Shown here: positions 1 to 5,816 of the stretch, piece after piece | Layout: each line of letters opens with the position of its first letter | Numbering within the stretch: the first letter of the stretch is position 1 | Source: Acidimicrobiales bacterium | GTDB lineage: Bacteria; Actinomycetota; Acidimicrobiia; Acidimicrobiales; RAAP-2 | Assembly: GCA_017882985.1 (NCBI GenBank) | Contig: JADGOK010000036.1 | Span: 1-7,207, forward strand | DNA length: 7,207 nt | Direction: 5' to 3' | Made by a program: the position numbers and the translations under genes | The notes under the pieces: generated by a model | Told to the model about the DNA's origin: nothing | The model's input: the letters and a program-made list of their open reading frames with translations, nothing else | Database searches by the model: none

Positions 1-536
1 TCGCCGACCAACGTCGGGTCGAGCGCGCTGGTCACTTCGTCCAGTAGCAACAGCGCCGGCTGCATGGCGAGCGATCGCACGATGGCGACGCGTTGTTGTT
101 GACCCCCCGAGAGCCGGTCGGGGTAATCGTCGGCGCGTTCGGCGAGTCCGATTCTGGCGAGCAGTTCGAGGGCTTCAGCGCGAACGTCGCTGCGCTTCCG
201 CTTCAGCGCGTAGACCGGCCCGAGCACGACGTTGTCGAGCACGCTCAGGTGGGGAAAGAGATTGAATGACTGGAAGACCATGCCGACGTGACGACGAACG
301 AGATCCGGATCGATTCGCGGATCGACGAGGGACTGGCCGAACAGAGATATGGATCCGGCGTCAATTGTCTCTAACATGTTCGCGCAGCGCAGCAGTGTTG
401 ACTTCCCCGAACCCGACGCGCCAATCAGGCAAACCACTTCGTGTCGGTGTAGTTGCAGCGAGACACCTCGCAGGACTTCGTTGTCGCCGAAGCGTTTCAC
501 CACCGAATCCAGTTCCAGTACGACGCCGCCAATCAC
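1..536 (-). CDS. Polar amino-acid ABC transporter ATP-binding protein (C-terminus cut by window edge)
   Basis: This is the ATPase subunit that powers the importer whose permease and binding protein lie just upstream. It acts at the inner face of the membrane. I translated the minus strand from GTG at 536 and found, in order: Walker A GASGSGKST (about residues 39-47), the Q-loop FQSFNLFPH (88-96), the ABC signature LSGGQQQR (142-149) and Walker B with catalytic Glu, LLLLDEVTSALDP (162-174). About 178 codons are present. The family is usually about 240-250 residues, so the H-loop and C-terminal end lie beyond base 1. The GTG start overlaps the permease stop as GTGA, which suggests translational coupling. 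No good Shine-Dalgarno precedes it. The start places the VLELDSVVKRFG segment where GlnQ/HisP-type proteins begin. The family call is firm; the exact amino acid imported is not known. Confidence 0.95.
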   Translation of the reverse strand, partial: MIGGVVLELDSVVKRFGDNEVLRGVSLQLHRHEVVCLIGASGSGKSTLLRCANMLETIDAGSISLFGQSLVDPRIDPDLVRRHVGMVFQSFNLFPHLSVLDNVVLGPVYALKRKRSDVRAEALELLARIGLAERADDYPDRLSGGQQQRVAIVRSLAMQPALLLLDEVTSALDPTLVG

Positions 537-1423
537 GAGTTCGCCAGCCTGCGGGCGCGGTCGCGCGCCATGAGATAGTCCGTAAATCTGGTCATCGGCA
601 CCGTGAGCACCACGAAGAAGAGGGAGGCGACGACGAGGCCACCGCCATTGAAGAGTGTTCCCTGGGAGATTTGGGCGGCCTGGAAGATCTCTATGGCGCC
701 GAGCACCGACACGAGCGCCGTGTCCTTTTGCAGCGAGCTGAAGTCGTTGAGCAGCGGCGGGATAACGGTCCGGACCGCCTGCGGAAGAATGACCCTGCGC
801 ATCGTCGAGCGATGGGTTAAACCGAGCGAACGAGCGGCGAGCAGCTGACCATTGGGCACGGAGAAGATCCCGGCGCGAAGAACCTCCGAGACGTACGCGC
901 TGTAGTTCAATGTGAGGGCGATGACGCCGTACACCGCGAGCGGCAGGTGCGAAACAAAGGGCAAACTGAGCGCGGGAAGGCCGTCACCGACGATCACGAT
1001 GACGAGCACGGTCGGGATGGCGCGCATGATGTCGGTGAAGACCGTTGCGAGGATGCGAAATGGCAAGAGGACGGGCGATTGACTGATTCGGACCCAAGCG
1101 ATTGCGAGGCCGAAGCAGAGGATGAGCACCTCGCTGGTCATGAACATCCAAATGTTGGTGAAGAGGCTGGTGCGAATTGCGCTGATGCCTTTACTGGGAT
1201 CGCCGGTCCACGAAATCCACATCTTGTGGAAGTTGAGGAAGTAGGAGCGAAAGGACGCCGAACCGGGGGCGAGAAAGAAGATCAACACAACCGTGGCGAG
1301 AACGACGAGTATTGAAATCGAACTGGCGACGGTCGCTTTTCGACCCACGAAGATGCGGCTCCGACGAGACCCAAAGAGTCTTGGTTCGTCACCCGACAGC
1401 GGGCTGTCGGTCTGGAGCGACAT
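533..1423 (-). CDS. Amino-acid ABC transporter permease (HisM/GlnP family)
   Basis: This is an integral membrane subunit that forms the translocation channel of a polar amino-acid importer, probably as a homodimer because only one permease gene is present. The protein has 296 residues. It has a basic cytoplasmic N-terminus (about 1-30), a first hydrophobic segment at about 34-52, and further segments near 90-112, 130-150, 160-180 and 262-280. The cytoplasmic EAA-type loop that docks on the ATPase is clear at about 180-215: EVLRAGIFSVPNGQ, then AARSLGL and RRVILPQA. It is followed by IPPLLNDFSSLQKDTALVSV, a hallmark of this family. The roughly 60-residue stretch between the first two hydrophobic segments looks like an extracytoplasmic loop. 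The ATG at 1423 lies 5 bp after the binding-protein stop, with AAGG just upstream as a weak ribosome site. The substrate cannot be read from the sequence. Confidence 0.95.
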   Translation of the reverse strand: MSLQTDSPLSGDEPRLFGSRRSRIFVGRKATVASSISILVVLATVVLIFFLAPGSASFRSYFLNFHKMWISWTGDPSKGISAIRTSLFTNIWMFMTSEVLILCFGLAIAWVRISQSPVLLPFRILATVFTDIMRAIPTVLVIVIVGDGLPALSLPFVSHLPLAVYGVIALTLNYSAYVSEVLRAGIFSVPNGQLLAARSLGLTHRSTMRRVILPQAVRTVIPPLLNDFSSLQKDTALVSVLGAIEIFQAAQISQGTLFNGGGLVVASLFFVVLTVPMTRFTDYLMARDRARRLANS

Positions 1424-1428
1424 TGGCC

Positions 1429-2304
1429 TTACGGCTTAATGGTCGGCACGCTGGTGTAGATGCCCAGCCATTTCTTTTGCAGTGAGGCCAACGTGCCGTT
1501 CGACTTGAGAGCGATGATGGCCGCATTGACGCAACCAACAATGGGATTGGACTTCGTAAAGAGAAGTCCGTAGTGTTCGCCCACGCTCGGGAACTGACCT
1601 ACCTGGGTCGCCACCAACTTCTTCTTCGAATTGACGATCTGTGACGATGCCATGTACTGGCCCGTGGGCGTGTCGATCACGATGGCGTCGATCTGACCCG
1701 TCTGCAACGCGAGCACCGCTTGATCCAGGGTGTTAAAGACGCGAGCGGGCTTGGTGGGCTTGATGTAATTGTTGATGTAGGCGAGTCCAGTGGTGCCGAT
1801 CTGATCACCGTAGAGGTAACCCTTCAATTGTGCCGGGGAGTGCTTCTTGACCATCTTGCTGGCCTTGAGGGTGACGATCGACTGCTGTACGTCGTAATAG
1901 CTCGTCGAGAACGTCACCACTTGCGCCCGAGCAGCCGTGTAGGAAACCTCGTTGATGTCGAAGTCGAATGACTTTGGACCGGGGGCGTAGCTCGAGTTGA
2001 AGGGCTCGTACGCCCACTTCACGTCACTCTTCTTAATGCCGAGAGTGTTCGCAATCGCGTAGACCACCGCCGGCTCGTAGCCCTTGGCGTTCGACGGCTT
2101 GTTGTTGACGAACCAGGGCGTGTACACGGGATTGTCCGTCGCGACCGTGAGCTTTCCCTTCGCGTACTCCTGAGCTGCGATCGTTGTCTTGCACGACGCG
2201 AGCGACGGTGTCGCCGCGTTCGCGGCGACACTCGAGGTCAAGGAGAAAGCGGTGAGTGCCGAGACACCCATGACACCGGCGAGCGTGAGACGAACTGTGC
2301 GCAT
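1429..2304 (-). CDS. Exported substrate-binding protein of the amino-acid ABC importer
   Basis: This protein captures the amino acid outside the membrane and delivers it to the permease. The start is ATG at 2304 because GAAGGG sits 6 nt upstream (2316-2311) and a typical Sec signal peptide follows at once: basic MRTVR, a hydrophobic core to about residue 27, and an ANA-A type cleavage site near 30. The open frame extends 33 codons further upstream, but that part is charged and would bury the signal. The mature part shows the bacterial extracellular solute-binding family 3 pattern. Arg126 in the TAARAQVVTFS segment corresponds to the carboxylate-binding Arg, and Asp211 in IVIDTPTGQYM to the amino-binding acid. 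The usual GFDVDL segment is GYEPAVVYAIA here, a divergent form. It has only two cysteines, Cys38 and Cys258, which could form a disulfide. Total length is 291 residues, normal for the family. The substrate is unknown. Confidence 0.93.
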   Translation of the reverse strand: MRTVRLTLAGVMGVSALTAFSLTSSVAANAATPSLASCKTTIAAQEYAKGKLTVATDNPVYTPWFVNNKPSNAKGYEPAVVYAIANTLGIKKSDVKWAYEPFNSSYAPGPKSFDFDINEVSYTAARAQVVTFSTSYYDVQQSIVTLKASKMVKKHSPAQLKGYLYGDQIGTTGLAYINNYIKPTKPARVFNTLDQAVLALQTGQIDAIVIDTPTGQYMASSQIVNSKKKLVATQVGQFPSVGEHYGLLFTKSNPIVGCVNAAIIALKSNGTLASLQKKWLGIYTSVPTIKP

Positions 2305-2343
2305 CTGATTCCCTTCAGGACCGTCCAGATTCTGGTGTTTCGT

Positions 2344-2349
2344 AGTGTA
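2344..2349 (-). promoter_or_regulatory. Candidate -10 element of the ABC importer operon
   Basis: The minus strand reads TACACT here, within GCGTTACACTACG, about 40 nt upstream of the binding-protein ATG. That would give a 5' leader of roughly 30 nt. I see no convincing TTGACA-like -35 at 16-18 nt spacing, so the call rests on the -10 alone. Confidence 0.35.
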
Positions 2350-2395
2350 ACGCCGGTCGTGACACTCCTCGAGGGCTGACCGAGGCGACAACGGT

Positions 2396-2409
2396 GCCGC
2401 CACGGCGGC
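2396..2409. repeat. Small inverted repeat in the divergent spacer (GCCGCC/GGCGGC)
   Basis: GCCGCC-AC-GGCGGC is a perfect 6-bp inverted repeat with a 2-base centre. It lies about 50 bp upstream of the candidate importer -10. It could be an operator half-site pair, but in GC-rich DNA such a short palindrome may arise by chance. Confidence 0.25.
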
Positions 2410-2420
2410 TCGATCGCCAA

Positions 2421-2435
2421 CGAACGGGTCGTTCG
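2421..2435. repeat. Small inverted repeat in the divergent spacer (CGAACG-GGT-CGTTCG)
   Basis: This is a perfect 6-bp inverted repeat around a 3-base centre, between the two divergent transcription units. Its position suits an operator for the importer operon or the tRNA promoter. No regulator family can be named from this alone. Confidence 0.3.
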
Positions 2436-2483
2436 ACGCCGTCGAGAATCTCCAAAGATTTCCCTCGTTGGGCGTTGAGTCAC

Positions 2484-2489
2484 TATGAT
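2484..2489 (+). promoter_or_regulatory. Candidate -10 element of the tRNA-Ser gene
   Basis: TATGAT closely matches the sigma-70 type -10 consensus. It ends 10 nt before the mature tRNA 5' end, so transcription would start about 4 nt upstream of the tRNA. The matching -35 region (about 2459-2467, around TTTCCC) is weak. The short leader is plausible for a tRNA. Confidence 0.45.
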
Positions 2490-2499
2490 GGCTCCGCTG

Positions 2500-2590
2500 G
2501 GAGAGGTGGGTGAGTTCGGTTTAAACCACATTCCTGCTAAGAATGCGGCCTGTTAACGCGGGCCCGAGGGTTCAAATCCCTCCCTCTCCG
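2500..2590 (+). tRNA. tRNA-Ser, anticodon GCU (decodes AGC/AGU)
   Basis: All arms fold by eye. The acceptor GGAGAGG (2500-2506) pairs with CCTCTCC (2583-2589), with discriminator G2590. The D-stem GGT/ACC has three pairs, as usual for tRNA-Ser. The anticodon stem CATTC/GAATG encloses loop CTGCTAA with anticodon GCT at 2536-2538. A long variable arm (2546-2565) has a GGCC/GGCC stem, and the T-arm is GAGGG-TTCAAAT-CCCTC. The long variable arm and the G discriminator fit a serine tRNA. The bases after the discriminator are CCG, so the CCA end is not encoded and must be added by the nucleotidyltransferase. No repeat of the tRNA 3' end is seen nearby, so there is no sign of an integrated element. 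Confidence 0.97.
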
Positions 2591-2595
2591 CCGTC

Positions 2596-2620
2596 ACACC
2601 GAGCGCAGTGCGCTCGGTGT
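2596..2620 (+). terminator. Strong hairpin between tRNA-Ser and rimO (possible terminator or processing signal)
   Basis: ACACCGAGCGC and GCGCTCGGTGT form a perfect 11-bp stem around a 3-base AGT loop. It starts 5 nt after the tRNA discriminator. Only TT follows the stem before GCCATCT, so the U-tract of a classical intrinsic terminator is missing. It may terminate weakly, guide 3' processing of the tRNA, or sit in the rimO leader if the two are co-transcribed. It ends 11 nt before the rimO ribosome site. Confidence 0.5.
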
Positions 2621-2631
2621 TGCCATCTAAT

Positions 2632-2637
2632 GAGGAG
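2632..2637 (+). promoter_or_regulatory. Ribosome-binding site that decides the rimO start
   Basis: GAGGAG abuts an ATG at 2638 with no spacer, which is too close to serve it, but lies 6 nt before the GTG at 2644. This favours GTG 2644. A GTG at 2608 in the same frame falls inside the hairpin stem and lacks a ribosome site. Confidence 0.6.
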
Positions 2638-2643
2638 ATGCCC

Positions 2644-3948
2644 GTGCGGTACTGGATTGAGACACTCGGGTGCCCCAAGAACCACGTCGACTCGGAGAAA
2701 CTCGCCGGTCTGCTCGAGTCCCAGGGTTACGACGTCGCGACGTCGGCCGAAGAGGCTGACCTGGTCGTCGCCAACACCTGCGCCTTCATCGAGGCGGCGC
2801 GCGAGGAGTCGATCGAGACCGTGCTCGAGCTCGCCGATCGAAAGCGCGGCGGTGCCCGACTCGTCGTGACGGGCTGCATGGCCGAGCGCTACGGCGACGA
2901 ACTCGCCGCGGCGCTGCCTGAGGTCGATCTGGTCGCGGGTTTTGGCGAAAGTCTTACCGAACGAGCGCCGTCCACGCCGGTCGCGTTACGACGTCGCCCG
3001 ACGCCGGCCTTTGACCTCTTGAACCTTCCGCGCCCCGTCACGAAGTCCCCGTGGGCGTACGTCAAGATCGCCGAAGGGTGCGACCGGCGATGCGGCTTTT
3101 GTGCGATCCCGACCTTTCGTGGCGATCAGCGATCGCGTTCGAGCCAGGAGATCCTCGGGGAGGCCCGCGCCCTCGTGAGTGGCGGCGTGCGCGAGATCGT
3201 GCTCATCGCCCAGGACCTCGCTAGCTGGGGTCACGACCGGCGACGGGCCGGCCGCGGCGAGGCGGTCGAGGTCTTGGACGAGGGTGGGACCCAACCGCTG
3301 ATCGAACTGACGAACACGCTGCGCGGTGAAGTCGATCGCGTGCGACTCTTGTACCTGTACCCGTCGGGTCTCACCAGCGGGCTCATCGAGACGATCCTTT
3401 CGACCGGCGTGCCGTACTTCGACCTCTCCCTCCAGCACGCGTCACGGCCGATGCTGCGAGCGATGCGACGTTGGGGTGACGGGGATCGATTCCTCGAACG
3501 CATCGCCGCGATTCGTTCGGCCGATCCTGATGCCACTTTTCGATCGTCGTTCATTCTGGGCTATCCCGGCGAGACCGAAGAGGACCAGCAGGAGCTGCTC
3601 GATTTCATCGAGGCGGCTCAGTTGGACTGGGCGGGGTTCTTCACCTTCTCCGCTGAAGACGGGACGTTCGCCGAAGGCCTCGGTTCACAAGTGCCCAAGG
3701 AACTCGCGCTCGAGCGACTGCGCGAAGTGAGCGAAGTACAGGACGCGATCACCGCTCGGCGCCGTGACGCGCTCGTGGGCTCGCGTCAGCGGCTGCTGAT
3801 CGACGCGCCCGGCGTTGGTCGAAGTGTGCGCGAATGTCCCGAAATTGATGGCATTGTGATGGTGGACCCGACGTTGGGCGTCGGGACCATGGTCGACTGC
3901 GAAATCGTGGCGAGTCATGGAACGGATCTGGAGGCAGTGCGGGTATGA
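2644..3948 (+). CDS. rimO: Ribosomal protein S12 methylthiotransferase RimO
   Basis: RimO is a radical-SAM enzyme that adds a methylthio group to the conserved aspartate of ribosomal protein S12 using two iron-sulfur clusters. From GTG 2644 the protein has 434 residues, close to the E. coli length. The N-terminal UPF0004 domain carries cluster cysteines Cys10 (GCPKNHVDSEK), Cys46 (ANTCAF) and Cys78 (TGCMAER). The radical-SAM motif CDRRCGFC gives Cys146, Cys150 and Cys153. RimO-like core segments follow: LIAQDLASWG, YFDLSLQHASRPML and FILGYPGETEED. Residues from about 372 form the TRAM RNA/protein-binding domain. GCPKN-x-VDSE distinguishes RimO from the tRNA enzyme MiaB, which has GCQMN-like sequence. 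An ATG at 2638 would add two residues. The gene overlaps pgsA by 4 bp and probably shares its message. Confidence 0.96.
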   Translation: MRYWIETLGCPKNHVDSEKLAGLLESQGYDVATSAEEADLVVANTCAFIEAAREESIETVLELADRKRGGARLVVTGCMAERYGDELAAALPEVDLVAGFGESLTERAPSTPVALRRRPTPAFDLLNLPRPVTKSPWAYVKIAEGCDRRCGFCAIPTFRGDQRSRSSQEILGEARALVSGGVREIVLIAQDLASWGHDRRRAGRGEAVEVLDEGGTQPLIELTNTLRGEVDRVRLLYLYPSGLTSGLIETILSTGVPYFDLSLQHASRPMLRAMRRWGDGDRFLERIAAIRSADPDATFRSSFILGYPGETEEDQQELLDFIEAAQLDWAGFFTFSAEDGTFAEGLGSQVPKELALERLREVSEVQDAITARRRDALVGSRQRLLIDAPGVGRSVRECPEIDGIVMVDPTLGVGTMVDCEIVASHGTDLEAVRV

Positions 3949-4520
3949 CAACCAGGCAACGCACCTACGGAGAGTCCGCGCTCATGACGCCAGCCAATCT
4001 CATGACCACGTTCCGGCTCCTTGTGGCGCCGTTATTCATCTACCTGGTCATCGTGCACCGGATTTCGTGGTGGACGTCATTGGTCGGATTCCTCGCCGCC
4101 GCCTCGGACTACTTCGACGGCATCGTGGCGCGTCGCCACGGCACGACGAGATCGGGAGCATTCCTCGACCCGCTCGCCGACAAGATCATCGTGCTGGGCT
4201 CTCTCTACGCGCTGGTCGTGGCGCGTCCCCACGGACTGAAGAGTTTCGTCATCCCGGCCATCCTCATCACCCTGCGCGAGATATGGATGAGCGTGTATCG
4301 CTCGCGCGCCGCGAAGCGGGGCATCTCGATACCCGCGAGCAAGCTCGCGAAGTGGAAGACCTTCATCCAGGACTGGGCGATTGCTTTCTGCGTGCTGCCC
4401 GTGACGGCGCACCACGCCTATCTCGGTGTCGTGACGATCTGGATCGCCGTCGTGTTGACGCTCTTCACGGGTTGGCAGTACTACGTCCAGGGCAAGGGGG
4501 CGGTCGTTCGTGCGAGTTGA
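3945..4520 (+). CDS. pgsA: CDP-diacylglycerol–glycerol-3-phosphate 3-phosphatidyltransferase (PGP synthase)
   Basis: This membrane enzyme makes phosphatidylglycerophosphate from CDP-diacylglycerol and glycerol-3-phosphate, the first committed step to phosphatidylglycerol and cardiolipin. The CDP-alcohol phosphotransferase motif is complete in its key residues: Asp55, Asp58-Gly59, Ala62-Arg63, Gly71, Asp75 and Asp79. The stretch between AR and the second Gly is 7 residues, one fewer than I recall for E. coli PgsA. Hydrophobic segments lie near 24-37, 43-54, 81-93, 101-115, 143-153 and 160-176. LREIWMSVYRS and SKLAKWKTFIQ match the PgsA pattern. The ATG at 3945 overlaps the rimO stop (ATGA) and has GGAGG 10 nt upstream. 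An ATG at 3984 with GGAGAG 9 nt upstream gives a 178-residue protein that aligns better with E. coli PgsA at the N-terminus. Either start is possible. The gene overlaps cinA by 11 bp. Confidence 0.93.
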   Translation: MTTRQRTYGESALMTPANLMTTFRLLVAPLFIYLVIVHRISWWTSLVGFLAAASDYFDGIVARRHGTTRSGAFLDPLADKIIVLGSLYALVVARPHGLKSFVIPAILITLREIWMSVYRSRAAKRGISIPASKLAKWKTFIQDWAIAFCVLPVTAHHAYLGVVTIWIAVVLTLFTGWQYYVQGKGAVVRAS

Positions 4521-5769
4521 GATTGTTGCGGTCGGAACTGAACTGTTACTCGGCCAGATTCCCGACACCAACTCGCAGTGGCTGGGCGAACGACTCGCCG
4601 CGAACGGTATCGCGTCGCACTTCCACCAACACGTGGGTGACAATCACGAACGGATCGTCCTGGCCTTTCGCACCGCGTTGGCGCGCAGCGACGCGATGAT
4701 CGTCTGTGGGGGACTTGGGCCGACCCAGGACGACATCACGAGAGCGGCGCTCGCCGAAGTGATGAACGTCGAACTCGAGCGCGACGAGCAACTGGTCGCG
4801 ACGATACGCAGAATGTTCGAGACGCGCGGACGCACCATGCCCGAGAACAACCTCCAGCAGGCCGACGTACCGCGTGGTGCCTCGGTCATTGCCCAAACCC
4901 GTGGCACCGCGCCCGGATTGATCTGTCCCGTTGGCCAAAAGGTTGTCTACGCCGTGCCCGGCGTGCCCTACGAGCTGACCGATATGTTCGAGCGAGCCAT
5001 CCTGCCCGATCTCTTGCAACGTGAGCGCGCCGCCGGGCGCACGGCAGTGATCACGAGCCGCGTGCTTCGAACGTGGGGAGCGAGCGAGTCGGGTCTCGCC
5101 GAAGCCGTGGGTGAGCGATTTGACGCCCTGGCCGGTGGTGGACGCATGACGATCGCCTTCCTCGCCTCAGGGATCGAGGGCATCAAGGTTCGCTTGACCG
5201 CGCGCGGCGACGACGCCGGGCACGCCGTCGCGTTACTCGGCGAAGAGGAGATCCTCATCCGCGAACTGATCACCGAACGCTTCGGCGACATCATCTTTGG
5301 CGTCGACGAGGAGACGATGGAGGACGCCGTCGCCACACGACTGTTGGCGCGCGGAGCCACGTTGGCCGTCGCCGAGTCGCTGACGGGCGGACTTATCGCG
5401 AGTCGACTCGTCAACGTCGCCGGCGCGTCGAAGTGGTTTCGTGGTGGCGTCGTGAGTTACGCCTCAGAGGTGAAGTTCGATGTGTTGGGCGTGACGCGCG
5501 GACCCGTCGTCTCAGCGTCGGCGGCTGAGGAAATGGCCGCCGGCGTTCGCCGGGTCCTGGGCGCGGACGTCGGACTCAGTGTCACCGGCGTCGCGGGGCC
5601 TGAAGAACAGGACGGCCAGCCGGCGGGAACGGTCTTCATCGGCGTCGCCGTCGACGACAGCGTCGAACACGTGCTCGTGCACCTTCCGGGCGACCGTCCG
5701 CGAGTGAGGGCCTACAGCGCCATCAGCGCGCTCGACGCTCTTCGGCGCACGCTGGACCGGATGAACTGA
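4510..5769 (+). CDS. cinA: CinA family protein with C-terminal NMN-deamidase (PncC-type) domain
   Basis: CinA proteins pair an N-terminal molybdopterin-binding-like domain (ADP-ribose pyrophosphatase activity reported in some members) with a C-terminal nicotinamide mononucleotide deamidase domain used in NAD recycling. In some bacteria CinA is induced with competence. The 419-residue length matches two-domain family members. N-terminal motifs are VGTELLLGQ (8-16), GGLGPTQDD (67-75), MPENNLQQA (110-118), GTAPG (132-136) and PGVPYEL (150-156). C-terminal motifs are AESLTGGL (288-295), GGVVSYASEVK (312-322), VTGVAGP (358-364) and PAGTVFIGVA (371-380). Both domains look intact. The GTG start at 4510 lies inside the end of pgsA, with the G-rich GGGGGCGG run a few bases upstream as ribosome site, so translation is probably coupled. 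It is the third gene of the rimO-pgsA-cinA unit. The recA gene that often follows cinA is not here. Confidence 0.95.
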   Translation: MRVEIVAVGTELLLGQIPDTNSQWLGERLAANGIASHFHQHVGDNHERIVLAFRTALARSDAMIVCGGLGPTQDDITRAALAEVMNVELERDEQLVATIRRMFETRGRTMPENNLQQADVPRGASVIAQTRGTAPGLICPVGQKVVYAVPGVPYELTDMFERAILPDLLQRERAAGRTAVITSRVLRTWGASESGLAEAVGERFDALAGGGRMTIAFLASGIEGIKVRLTARGDDAGHAVALLGEEEILIRELITERFGDIIFGVDEETMEDAVATRLLARGATLAVAESLTGGLIASRLVNVAGASKWFRGGVVSYASEVKFDVLGVTRGPVVSASAAEEMAAGVRRVLGADVGLSVTGVAGPEEQDGQPAGTVFIGVAVDDSVEHVLVHLPGDRPRVRAYSAISALDALRRTLDRMN

Positions 5770-5816
5770 ATTCGTTGATCGTCATTTAGGGTCGCGTTGA
5801 GACCGTGGAGGAACGC

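Noticed and set aside
266..820. Plus-strand open frame of 184 codons across the ATPase and permease genes.
   Set aside because: It is antisense to genes with complete family motifs; the translation is Arg-rich, with no domain or ribosome site.
2191..2202. LASC in the binding protein (residues 35-38) resembles a lipobox.
   Set aside because: It lies about 10 residues beyond the end of the hydrophobic core, after an ANA-A cleavage site and a Pro, so lipidation there is unlikely; the Cys has a possible disulfide partner.
2314..2403. Upstream extension of the binding-protein frame by 33 codons, to ATG at 2403.
   Set aside because: It would put a charged stretch before a clear signal peptide, lies over the candidate promoter, and the ATG at 2304 has a good ribosome site.
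2500..2590. The tRNA-Ser gene as an attachment site for an integrated element.
   Set aside because: No duplicate of the tRNA 3' end, integrase or phage/plasmid gene is visible, and housekeeping genes follow directly.
2608..2643. Longer RimO starting at GTG 2608.
   Set aside because: That start lies inside the hairpin stem, has no ribosome site, and adds 12 residues not expected in the family.
4077..4643. Long open frame of 188 codons on the minus strand across pgsA and cinA.
   Set aside because: It is antisense to two well-supported genes, has a composition typical of a GC-rich shadow frame and contains no recognisable domain.
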